Shown here one piece after another: positions 39,217 through 47,912 of a stretch of DNA of 64,000 nt (its first letter is position 1; each line of letters opens with the position of its first letter). The notes below the pieces were generated by a model, which saw only the letters and a list, made by a program, of their open reading frames with translations, was not told where the DNA came from and searched no databases. Location: the NCBI RefSeq assembly GCF_000426345.1, contig NZ_AUFE01000024.1, positions 32,154 to 96,153 on the forward strand, read 5' to 3'. This stretch comes from Cupriavidus phytohabitans (lineage in GTDB: Bacteria; Pseudomonadota; Gammaproteobacteria; Burkholderiales; Burkholderiaceae). The position numbers and the translations under genes were made by a program.

Positions 39217-39945
39217 ATGACCAAGCAAATCCGACTCGGCATGCTCACGCCGTCTTCCAACACGGCGCTCGAGCCCATCACCAGCGCGATGGTTGCCGGC
39301 CTGCCCAACGTCAGCGCGCATTTCTCGCGCTTCACCGTGACCGAGATATCGCTGCGCGACCAGGCGCTGGGGCAGTTCAACCTCGACAAGATCCTGGCAG
39401 CCGCCAGCCTGCTGGCCGATGCGCGCGTCGACGTCATCGCCTGGAACGGCACCTCGTCCGGCTGGCTCGGCTTCGACAAGGATGAAGCGTTGTGCAGGCA
39501 GATCACCGAGGCGACCGGCATCCCGGCCACCACCTCGGTGCTGGCGCTCAACGAGATCCTGGAAAAGACCGGCGCGCGCAACTTTGGCCTGGCCACGCCG
39601 TACCTGGACGACGTGCAGCAGCGCATCATCGCCAACTACGAACGCAGCGGCTTTCACTGCGTGGCGGAAAGCCACCTCGACCTGCACGTCAACTACAGCT
39701 TTGCCGAAGTCGAAGCGGACACCATCCGCGAGATGGTGCGCGGCCTCGCGCAGCACGGCCCGCAGGCGATCACCACGTTCTGCACCAACCTGCGTGCGGC
39801 GCACCTGGCCGAGGAACTTGAAGCCGAGACGGGGATTCCGCTGTACGACACCATTTCGACGGTGGTGTGGAAATCGCTGCGCCTGTGCGGCGTGGATACG
39901 CGCGAGCTGAAAGGGTGGGGGCGGTTGTTCCGCGAAGTGGAGTAG
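39217..39945 (+). CDS. Asp/Glu racemase-fold enzyme (maleate isomerase / arylmalonate decarboxylase family)
   Basis: This 242-residue enzyme has an N-terminus (RLGMLTPSSNTALEPIT) typical of maleate cis-trans isomerase and arylmalonate decarboxylase relatives. The second-half catalytic Cys is present (Cys189, TTFCTNLRAAHLAEEL). The first-half position that is Cys in maleate isomerase and racemases reads WNGTSSGW (Thr79-Ser80), as in the single-Cys decarboxylase. Function is therefore open between decarboxylation and isomerisation of a dicarboxylic acid. It lies 89 bp after the MFS gene and probably shares its transcript. Confidence 0.8.
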   Translation: MTKQIRLGMLTPSSNTALEPITSAMVAGLPNVSAHFSRFTVTEISLRDQALGQFNLDKILAAASLLADARVDVIAWNGTSSGWLGFDKDEALCRQITEATGIPATTSVLALNEILEKTGARNFGLATPYLDDVQQRIIANYERSGFHCVAESHLDLHVNYSFAEVEADTIREMVRGLAQHGPQAITTFCTNLRAAHLAEELEAETGIPLYDTISTVVWKSLRLCGVDTRELKGWGRLFREVE

Positions 39946-39955
39946 GTTTGCTGCA

Positions 39956-39993
39956 GGTTTGCCCCTCTCCCGCACGCGGGAAAGGGGCAAACC
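39956..39993. repeat. CTCTCCCGC-type palindromic repeat, copy 2
   Basis: An 18-bp stem (39956-39973 with 39976-39993) has one mismatch and shares the core CTCTCCCGC/GCGGGA with copies at 23417 and 43228. It starts 10 bp after the stop of the racemase-fold gene. The 137 bp from there to the GST gene shows nothing further. Confidence 0.7.
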
Positions 39994-40130
39994 ATCGCAC
40001 GGCGAGACGCTGTGCAAATCTGCAATCGCCCTCCGCACGCCCGCGCATTGCCGCACCGAGCCCGCGATCCTAGACTGCCCACACGGCCCCACAACGGCGT
40101 GGCGGCCAGCCAACCCCAAACAGGATCGCG

Positions 40131-40757
40131 ATGAAGCTCTACTACTCCCCAGGTGCATGCTCGATGTCCGTCCACATCGCGCTGCGCGAAGCCGGCCTGC
40201 CCGTCACGCTGGCCCGTGTCGACCTCCAGCATCACAAGCTGGCGCAGCCGGAGCACGGCAGCGACGACTACTACGCCATCAACCCGCGCGGCTACGTGCC
40301 GCTGCTGCAGCTGGACGACGGCTCACGCCATACCGAAGTGGCGTCGTTGCTGCAGTACATCGCCGATCTGGTGCCGGAACGCAACCTGCTGCCGGCCGCC
40401 GGCACGCGCGAACGGCTGGAAGCCACCGGCTGGCTGACGCTGGTTTCCACCGAACTGCACAAGGTGTTCAGCCCGTGGCTGTGGCACAAGGAAACCGCGC
40501 CAAGCACGCAGCAGGAATGCAAGGCCAGGCTGCAGGCGCGCTTCGCCGAGCTTGACCGCCACCTGCAAACCCGCCAATACCTGATGGGCGACCGCTACAC
40601 CGTGGCTGATGCGTACTGCTTCACCATCCTCGGCTGGGCGCGCATGCTGATGGTGCCGCTGAGCGCATACCCGTCGCTGCAGCAATACCTGTCGCGCGTG
40701 GCCGCACGGCCCGCGGTGCAGGACGCGATGCGCGCGGAAGGGCTTGTGCGCGACTGA
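40131..40757 (+). CDS. Glutathione S-transferase (beta-class GstA-like)
   Basis: This 208-residue GST has an N-terminal thioredoxin-like domain, MKLYYSPGACSMSVHIALRE, which contains the Cys10 and Ser11 typical of beta-class enzymes, and NPRGYVPLLQLDDG with the cis-Pro. The C-terminal helical domain has YLMGDRYTVADAYCFTILGW. It conjugates or transfers glutathione, and the substrate is unknown. It is plus strand, convergent with the glutathione peroxidase gene, so the two glutathione-linked genes are adjacent but not one operon. Confidence 0.92.
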   Translation: MKLYYSPGACSMSVHIALREAGLPVTLARVDLQHHKLAQPEHGSDDYYAINPRGYVPLLQLDDGSRHTEVASLLQYIADLVPERNLLPAAGTRERLEATGWLTLVSTELHKVFSPWLWHKETAPSTQQECKARLQARFAELDRHLQTRQYLMGDRYTVADAYCFTILGWARMLMVPLSAYPSLQQYLSRVAARPAVQDAMRAEGLVRD

Positions 40758-40779
40758 GCTGACGGGGGCAGGACGCTGC

Positions 40780-41397
40780 TCAGCGCTGCGCGCCGAGCAG
40801 CGATTCGATCTTCGCCACCAGTTCCTTGTCGTCCGGCCTGGTGCGGCTGTCATAGCTGGCCACCACCTTGCCGTCGCGGCCGATCAGGTATTTGTAGAAG
40901 TTCCACTTGGGCGCGGTGCCGGTCTGCCTGGCCAGCAGCGCGTACATCGGATTGGCGTCGCTGCCGCGCACGTGCGACTTGCCCAGCATCGGGAACTTGA
41001 CGCCGTAGGTGTTGTAGCAGAAGTCCGCGATCTGCTTCTCCGAGCCCGGCTCCTGCGAGAAATCGTTGGACGGGAATCCAAGCACCACCAGGCCGCGCGC
41101 ATTGTATTTGGCGTGCAGCGCCTCGAGCCCTTCATATTGCGGCGTGAAGCCGCAATAGCTGGCCGTGTTGACCACCAGCACCACCTTGCCGGCGTACTGG
41201 CACAGGTTCTGCGGCGCTTCGTCCTGCAGGCGCGGGAAGGTGAAGTTGAGCGATGCGGGGCAAGTGCCGGCCGGCGCCGTGGCAGCGGGCGCCGCGGGCT
41301 TGTCGGCGGCGCGGGCAGGCGAGGGCAGCAGTGCCGACGCGGCAAACGCGACGGCAGCGAAGGCGAGGGGATGGACAGTCAGGGAACGACGGAACAT
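40780..41397 (-). CDS. Exported glutathione peroxidase-like thiol peroxidase
   Basis: This 205-residue protein has a signal peptide (about 1-30, ending SPARA). The peroxidatic Cys82 lies in NTASYCGFTPQYEGLEAL and Trp165 in APKWNFYKYLIGRDGK. The usual catalytic Gln of FPCNQF is Asp112 in GFPSNDFSQEPGS, and the Cys of that motif is Ser. Activity may therefore differ from BtuE-type enzymes, although another Cys (Cys127) could resolve. The periplasmic location is inferred from the signal sequence. Confidence 0.87.
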   Translation of the reverse strand: MFRRSLTVHPLAFAAVAFAASALLPSPARAADKPAAPAATAPAGTCPASLNFTFPRLQDEAPQNLCQYAGKVVLVVNTASYCGFTPQYEGLEALHAKYNARGLVVLGFPSNDFSQEPGSEKQIADFCYNTYGVKFPMLGKSHVRGSDANPMYALLARQTGTAPKWNFYKYLIGRDGKVVASYDSRTRPDDKELVAKIESLLGAQR

Positions 41398-41478
41398 GGC
41401 GACGGGCTCCAGGGATCGGCTCGCTGTATCGGGTACGCGTAGTCTACGCCGATGACGTGCCCGCTGCCGCCCGCCGCT

Positions 41479-43041
41479 TCAGTCCATCGCCAGCGTGGCC
41501 GCGTGCTCGGTGACGCTGCCGCGCAACTCCAGGTCCGGCATGCTGCGCACGACCAGCAGCGCCAGCACCGACGCGACCGCACCGACGGCAAAGATCAGGT
41601 GGAAACCCGACTCGACGCCGCCAGCCAGCACCTGCCGCACCGCCGGCGACAACTGCGCCAGTGCTTCGCTGCCATGGCGCAGCGCGCCCAGGTCTAGCGC
41701 CTGCGTCACGCCCGAAGCCGCCAGCGCATGGCGGAATTCCAGCGTCAGCAGTGTGCCCGCCAGCGCCCCGCCCAGCGCGCTGCCGAGCGAGCGCAGCACC
41801 AGCAGCGCGCCAGTGCCGGCGCCGGTATCGCGGCGCTCCAGCACGTTCTGCACGCTCATCAGCGTGGCCACCATGGTGATGCCCAGGCCAACGCCGGCCA
41901 GCGTCATCGCCATCAGCACAACAGCCAGCGGCACCGCCGGCGTCACGAGGGCCAGCACGATCAAGCCGAGCGCACCGGCGACATAGCCCGCCGTCAGGAT
42001 GCCGCGCATGCGGCCCACGCGCGGCGCGACCCAGGCCACGATAAAGTTGCCCGCCACCGTCGCCACCAGGAACGGCATCACCAGCAGGCCGGAGGTCGAG
42101 GCATCGGCGCCGCGCACCAGCTGGAAGTGCAGCGGCAGCGCAAAGATGCACAGGAAGATATTGAGCGCCGACAGCGCCGATGCCGCCACGCCCATCACAT
42201 AGGCGCGGTTGCCGAACAGCCGCGGCGGCAGCATCGGGTCGGCGGCACGGCGCTCCTGCCACGCCAGCAGCGCCACCGCCACGGCCGCGGCGACGAGCAG
42301 TGCAGCCAGCTCCGGCGACAGCCAGTCATAGACATCGCCACCCCAGCTCATCGCCAGCAGGAAAGCGACGATGGCCACCGCCAGCAGCAGCGCGCCCAGC
42401 CAGTCGACACGCGCGCGACCGCCGCGCGACGGCAGCACCGCCAGGCCGCGATAGCACATCACCATCGCCAGCAGGCCCAGCGGCACGTTGACCCAGAACA
42501 GCCAGCGCCACGACATGTGGTCCGACACCCAGCCGCCCACCAGCGGCCCCGCGATCGACGCCACCGCCCACACCGTGGCCAGGTAGCCCTGGTAGCGCCC
42601 GCGCTGGCGCGGCGCCACCACGTCGGCGATGGCCGCCTGCGCCAGCGACATCAGCCCGCCTCCGCCCACGCCCTGCAGCGCGCGGAACAGGATCAGCTGC
42701 CCCAGCGTCTGCGCCAGCGCGCACGCCACCGAGGCGCCGATGAACAGCGTGATCGCCACCATCAGCAGGCGGCGCCGCCCGAAGCTGTCGGAAAGCTTGC
42801 CGTACAGCGGCGTGGTCACCGTCGACACGATCAGGTACGCGGTCACGATCCACGACAGGTGGCCAAACCCGTTCAGGTCATTGGCGATGGCCGGCACCGC
42901 CGGGATCACCACGGTCTGGTCCAGCGCCGCCAGCAGGATGCACAGCACGATGCCGCCGATGACACGCATGATGGCGCGATGGTCGTGGACGGGCGTTGGG
43001 ATGGCTTGGGCGGCGGATGCGGACGACGACATTGCAGACAC
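41479..43041 (-). CDS. MFS drug exporter, DHA2 (14-span) family
   Basis: This 520-residue protein of the EmrB/QacA type shows LLAALDQTVVIPAVPAIAND (TM1 motif D1), YGKLSDSFGRRRLLM (motif A), RALQGVGGGGLMSL (motif B) and GPLVGGWVSDHMSWRWLFWV (motif C). Fourteen spans fit the length. It probably expels lipophilic compounds by proton antiport. No membrane-fusion partner is adjacent. A 20-bp palindrome lies 108 bp upstream of the ATG. Confidence 0.93.
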   Translation of the reverse strand: MSAMSSSASAAQAIPTPVHDHRAIMRVIGGIVLCILLAALDQTVVIPAVPAIANDLNGFGHLSWIVTAYLIVSTVTTPLYGKLSDSFGRRRLLMVAITLFIGASVACALAQTLGQLILFRALQGVGGGGLMSLAQAAIADVVAPRQRGRYQGYLATVWAVASIAGPLVGGWVSDHMSWRWLFWVNVPLGLLAMVMCYRGLAVLPSRGGRARVDWLGALLLAVAIVAFLLAMSWGGDVYDWLSPELAALLVAAAVAVALLAWQERRAADPMLPPRLFGNRAYVMGVAASALSALNIFLCIFALPLHFQLVRGADASTSGLLVMPFLVATVAGNFIVAWVAPRVGRMRGILTAGYVAGALGLIVLALVTPAVPLAVVLMAMTLAGVGLGITMVATLMSVQNVLERRDTGAGTGALLVLRSLGSALGGALAGTLLTLEFRHALAASGVTQALDLGALRHGSEALAQLSPAVRQVLAGGVESGFHLIFAVGAVASVLALLVVRSMPDLELRGSVTEHAATLAMD

Positions 43042-43149
43042 GGGTACGCGGCAATGTGCCGCGAGGCAAACATAGGAGAAGGGGAATTGGCGGCCGGAAG
43101 GTCCGCCAGGAACGGCAGGAAGCCGCAGCGGAGTGACCGTAATTCAGTA

Positions 43150-43169
43150 ACCGCATAATTATATGCGGT
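43150..43169. promoter_or_regulatory. 20-bp palindrome upstream of the DHA2 exporter (operator candidate)
   Basis: ACCGCATA-ATTA-TATGCGGT is a perfect 8+4+8 palindrome. A second, imperfect one, AGCGCATATCGCGCT, follows immediately (about 43171-43185). Paired operators of this type are typical of TetR- or MarR-like repressors of efflux genes, but no such regulator lies nearby. Confidence 0.55.
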
Positions 43170-43227
43170 AAGCGCATATCGCGCTGAGCGGAGACTACGG
43201 GGTGTCGTCAAACCCCTGCGGCTTTCT

Positions 43228-43253
43228 CCCCTCTCCCGCCCGCGGGAGAAGGG
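43228..43253. repeat. CTCTCCCGC-type palindromic repeat, copy 3
   Basis: CCCCTCTCCCGC (43228-43239) pairs with GCGGGAGAAGGG (43242-43253) with one mismatch. A further GGGGGAGAGGGC follows at 43256, which could pair alternatively. It lies 50 bp past the CBS gene stop (minus strand) in the gap before the DHA2 promoter. Confidence 0.65.
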
Positions 43254-43302
43254 CCGGGGGAGAGGGCCGGCGCGTCAATTCGCCACGGGGCCCATCAATG
43301 CC

Positions 43303-43749
43303 TTAATGCCCACCCCCATGGATGTAATGCTCCAGCTGCTCGATGATGAACTGCTGCTCGGAGATGATGTCCTTCACCAGGTCACCGATCGACAGCATGC
43401 CGACCAGCTCATCGTTCTCCATCACCGGCAGGTGGCGCAGTCGGTGCTTGGTCATCAGCGCCATGCATTCGTCGGTGCTCTGGCCGGCGCTGACGTAGAT
43501 CACCGAGGTGGTCATGATGTCTCGCACCAGCGTCTCGCGCGAGGTGCGCTGCATCAGGATCACCTTGCGCGCATAGTCGCGCTCGCTCAGGATGCCCATG
43601 ATGGCCCCGTGCTCGATCACCAGCAGGGCCCCGATCCCTTTCTCGGCCATCAGCTGCAGCGCGGCATAGACCGTCGCCGTCGGCGGGATGCTGTAGATGG
43701 CCTGAGTCGGCTTGGATTCCAGAACCTGGCGTGCAGTTTTCATCACCAA
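43303..43749 (-). CDS. Two-CBS-domain protein
   Basis: This 148-residue protein consists of a tandem CBS pair (Bateman module): domain 1 at about 15-70 (AALQLMAEKGIGALLVIEHG) and domain 2 at about 82-135 (ECMALMTKHRLRHLPVMEND). Such stand-alone modules bind adenine nucleotides and sense energy state, but the partner is unknown. Upstream (43831-43864) lie two CTTACA direct repeats and one inverted TGTAAG that may be regulatory. Confidence 0.9.
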   Translation of the reverse strand: MVMKTARQVLESKPTQAIYSIPPTATVYAALQLMAEKGIGALLVIEHGAIMGILSERDYARKVILMQRTSRETLVRDIMTTSVIYVSAGQSTDECMALMTKHRLRHLPVMENDELVGMLSIGDLVKDIISEQQFIIEQLEHYIHGGGH

Positions 43750-43830
43750 CTCCTCTTCCGTCGAGAAATCATGCGGCTGGCGCTACCTGCCTTGCGGCCA
43801 ATGGAAACAGAGTAGCAAAGGAATGCGCCG

Positions 43831-43864
43831 GCTTACAGGGTGACTTACACGAATCTTTGTAAGC
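43831..43864. promoter_or_regulatory. CTTACA repeats upstream of the CBS gene
   Basis: CTTACA occurs at 43832 and 43844, and TGTAAGC, the inverse of GCTTACA, at 43858. The set sits 82-115 bp before the CBS start. The hexamer matches the phased TGTAAG/TGTAAA units at 47671-47700, hinting at a shared regulator. Confidence 0.3.
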
Positions 43865-43900
43865 AATGTTGTGGTGCAACCACGGCTGCCGGCGCCCCGC

Positions 43901-45310
<1,410 letters not shown>

Positions 45311-45332
45311 GCGGGATTATAGCGATCCGGCG

Positions 45333-46244
45333 TCAGGCATCCGCATCGGCGGGCGGCGTCCAGCCAAGCCGCTCCAGCAACGCCTGCGCGGCGGCCGGCG
45401 CGCGTTCCTTGGCGCCGTTGATGAAGAAGACAAAGACCTCGCGCTTGCGTGCGGCCGGCTTGCGGTCTTCGAGCACCGGCAGGTCGGCCGGCTGCGCGCC
45501 CTGCGCCCATGACTGCGCGCGTTCGGCCCATTCGTCGAGCGCCTTGGGACCATAGCCGGTCTTCAGCTTCTCGCTGCTTTCCATCAGGCGCGCGTAGACA
45601 AAATCCGCGGTCAGGTCCGCCATCGACGGGAATTTCGGCGAATCGGTGAACACCGTGGCGGCCTTGTACTTGCGTGCGAGCTTCAGGTAGTCCGGCGACA
45701 TGAAGCTGTCATGCCGCACCTCCAGCACGTGACGCAGTTTCACGCCTTCGACGGACGCCGGCAGCAATTGCAGGAAACCCTCGAAATCCTCCGCATCGAA
45801 CTGCTTGGTCGGCGCGAACTGCCATACCAGTGGACCGAGCTTGGAGCCCAGTTCGGCAATGCCGCTGTCGATAAAGCGTTCGATCGATTCGGCCGATTCC
45901 GCCAGCACGCGCCGATTGGTGGCAAAGCGCGACGCCTTCACCGCGAACACGAAATTGTCCGGTGTTTCATCACGCCACTTGATAAACGACGAACGCTTCT
46001 GCGTGCCGTGATAAGTGCTGTTGATTTCGATCGCGCTGAGGTGCCGGCTGGCGTAGGCCAGTTCGCGCGATTGCGGCATCCTGGCCGGATAGAAGTTGTC
46101 GCGCCAGGGTGCGAAATTCCAGCCGCCGATGCCGACCCGGAACAGGCCGCCGGCCTTGCGCCGCGCCGCTGGCGCCGCTGTGGGCGCAGACGCAGGCTTT
46201 GGTGACGGCTCAGGTGCGGACTTGGCCGCGGTGCGTGCTGCCAT
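45333..46244 (-). CDS. DUF72 (YecE-like) protein
   Basis: This 303-residue TIM-barrel-like DUF72 protein shows FRVGIGGWNFAPWRDNFYPA, LSAIEINSTYHGTQKRSSFI, NFVFAVKASRFATN, LGPLVWQFAPTKQFD and the C-terminal YFNNG-type strand here as FVFFINGAKERAPAAA. The function of the family is unproven. ATG 46244 is chosen because GGGGAG lies about 8 nt upstream. An Ala/Lys-rich N-terminus of about 30 residues precedes the domain. Confidence 0.88.
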   Translation of the reverse strand: MAARTAAKSAPEPSPKPASAPTAAPAARRKAGGLFRVGIGGWNFAPWRDNFYPARMPQSRELAYASRHLSAIEINSTYHGTQKRSSFIKWRDETPDNFVFAVKASRFATNRRVLAESAESIERFIDSGIAELGSKLGPLVWQFAPTKQFDAEDFEGFLQLLPASVEGVKLRHVLEVRHDSFMSPDYLKLARKYKAATVFTDSPKFPSMADLTADFVYARLMESSEKLKTGYGPKALDEWAERAQSWAQGAQPADLPVLEDRKPAARKREVFVFFINGAKERAPAAAQALLERLGWTPPADADA

Positions 46245-46335
46245 GGCGCGAACTCCCCGGACGCGAGAACCCAAGTCTAGCGGGAAACCGCGGCCAGCGG
46301 GGCGCCATGCCGGACCGGGCAGGGCACCAGAAACG

Positions 46336-46371
46336 AAGAAGCCGGAAGCAGGCTTGCGCCCGCTTCCGGCT
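46336..46371 (-). terminator. Terminator of the DUF4382 lipoprotein gene
   Basis: AGCCGGAAGC (46340-46349) pairs with GCTTCCGGCT (46362-46371), with further inner pairing GGC/GCC around TTGC. The minus strand continues TCTTCGTTTC. It starts 35 bp past the stop at 46406. Confidence 0.75.
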
Positions 46372-46405
46372 GGTCCCCCGCTAAACGACCGCTAACCCGG
46401 TCCGC

Positions 46406-47608
46406 TCAGAACGACAGGTTCTGGATCACATCGGCGGTATTGACATCGACCTGTTGCGACACCACCGCACCGCTGTTGCTGGTGGCCTGCACGCTGTACT
46501 TGCCGCCCGCGGCGCCGTCAGGCTGCAGCGGGATCGGCAGCGAAGCCTGGTAGGTGCCGATCACGGGCGCGGCCACCGGCAGCGCCGGCTCGGTCGCGAA
46601 CAGGCTGTAGGCACCGGTATCGGTGGCCGCGGCGGTCGCCGCGATCTCGAAGGTGCCGCCATTGACCAGTTGCAGCGCGCGCAGCGTCGCTTCGGCCGAA
46701 GCCGGCGTAACCGTGCCGGAGACGCGGCGGTACGCGGAAGTCGGCAACGTCATCGGCGATGCCGAATTCGAGATCGCCGTGCTGCCGCCAGCCACCACCG
46801 GCACGCTACGCACGATGCCCGTGCCGCGGCCATTGGCGGCGCCCGGCACCACCACCACGTCGACCGCGCCGGCGGTGCTGCTCTGCTCGATCGGCGACAG
46901 CGTGAAGTTGCCGTTGGCATCGGCCACCGTGGCCTTCACCACCACGCCGTTGCGCTCGGCATAGACGCGCGCGCCAGGGGCAGAGGCCACCACGCCGGTG
47001 ACCGCGCCGCTGACCACCGTCGGGATCGCCGTCACCACCGGCTTCAGGCCATAGGTGCCGTTACCGCGCGTGACCACCGACTTGCAGGCGTCGAAGTCCA
47101 GCACCAGGTCGGTCAGCGTGCCGGACGCGACCGTGAACGGACGGTTGATCTTGATGCCGGACTGCACCGCGCTCGGCGTGTCCAGCGACTGCTCGGTGCC
47201 GCCGGTAGGCACCACCGAGTTGGCCAGCGCGCCCGAACCGCCCCCGCGGTTCGCATCGAGCACCAGCCGTACCTGTTGATAGTTGCCGGCCGGCAGCACG
47301 GTCTGGCCCAGCGTGGTCAGCACGCCGTTGGTCAGCGACAGCAGGTCGATCTTGCGTGCGGGCACCACATCGATATCGACCCAGCCGCCGGCGCCCGGAT
47401 CGGCGTTGGCGCTGCTGTGCACGCGCACCTTGTTGACGGTCACAAAGACATTGTCATAGCCGCAGGCGGGCGCATCGGTCATCGAGACCTTCAGCGTTCC
47501 CTGGCCACCGGAATCATCTCCACCGCCGCCGCCGCAGGCTGCCAGCGCGAGCGCGCCGCTCAGCGCCAGGATGCGCAGCGGCGTGGATGTATGAGAAAGG
47601 TTCAGCAC
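46406..47608 (-). CDS. DUF4382 domain lipoprotein
   Basis: This 400-residue predicted lipoprotein has signal LRILALSGALALAAC with lipobox LAAC (Cys at about 25), then a Gly-rich linker. A DUF4382 domain follows at about 35-190 (GTLKVSMTDAPACGYDNVFV, VNKVRVHSS, AGNYQQVRLVLDANRG, DFDACKSVV). The C-terminal half looks like carboxypeptidase-regulatory or transthyretin-like beta repeats (VKATVADANGNFTLSPI). It is an envelope or surface protein of unknown role. Phased TGTAAA repeats lie about 65-90 bp upstream of its ATG. Confidence 0.87.
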   Translation of the reverse strand: MLNLSHTSTPLRILALSGALALAACGGGGGDDSGGQGTLKVSMTDAPACGYDNVFVTVNKVRVHSSANADPGAGGWVDIDVVPARKIDLLSLTNGVLTTLGQTVLPAGNYQQVRLVLDANRGGGSGALANSVVPTGGTEQSLDTPSAVQSGIKINRPFTVASGTLTDLVLDFDACKSVVTRGNGTYGLKPVVTAIPTVVSGAVTGVVASAPGARVYAERNGVVVKATVADANGNFTLSPIEQSSTAGAVDVVVVPGAANGRGTGIVRSVPVVAGGSTAISNSASPMTLPTSAYRRVSGTVTPASAEATLRALQLVNGGTFEIAATAAATDTGAYSLFATEPALPVAAPVIGTYQASLPIPLQPDGAAGGKYSVQATSNSGAVVSQQVDVNTADVIQNLSF

Positions 47609-47912
47609 GGCGTCTCTCCGCTTGTTGTTGTGGGGTTGACCGGAGAATATGTTGCGAAACGCATAACCGGTGTAAGCCTTTGTAAAGCGTTGTAAAGAAG
47701 CTTCGCCTTCAACACCCTGACAGCCATGCCTTCAACACCCTGACGACGCTCCGATCACACAGCAAACTGGCAGGTTGCGTCGTCAACTTCGGCGAATTCC
47801 CGAACATCTCGCGTTCCGCTCTCAAGTCGGCAAGGGGCGCACCCGTATACAGCGGGGTGGAAATCCCACGAGACAACTGCCCCCCACGATTCCCTACAAA
47901 GGAACTCCCCAG
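47609..47912. other. Divergent gap between DUF4382 gene and chemoreceptor (304 bp)
   Basis: No gene is seen. The gap holds three 10-bp-phased TGTAA units (47671-47700) and a 17-bp exact direct repeat (GCCTTCAACACCCTGAC at 47705-47721 and 47728-47744). A plain stretch leads to the receptor's ribosome-binding site AAAGGA. Confidence 0.6.
47671..47700. promoter_or_regulatory. Three 10-bp-phased direct repeats (regulator site candidate)
   Basis: TGTAAGCCTT, TGTAAAGCGT and TGTAAAGAAG follow one another with an exact 10-bp period. Read on the minus strand they are CTTTACA-acg-CTTTACA-aag-GCTTACA, the arrangement typical of OmpR/PhoB-type response-regulator sites. They lie 63 bp upstream of the DUF4382 start. 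Confidence 0.5.

Noticed and set aside
40131..41397. GST and glutathione peroxidase as one operon
   Set aside because: They are on opposite strands and convergent. Proximity alone does not show joint function.
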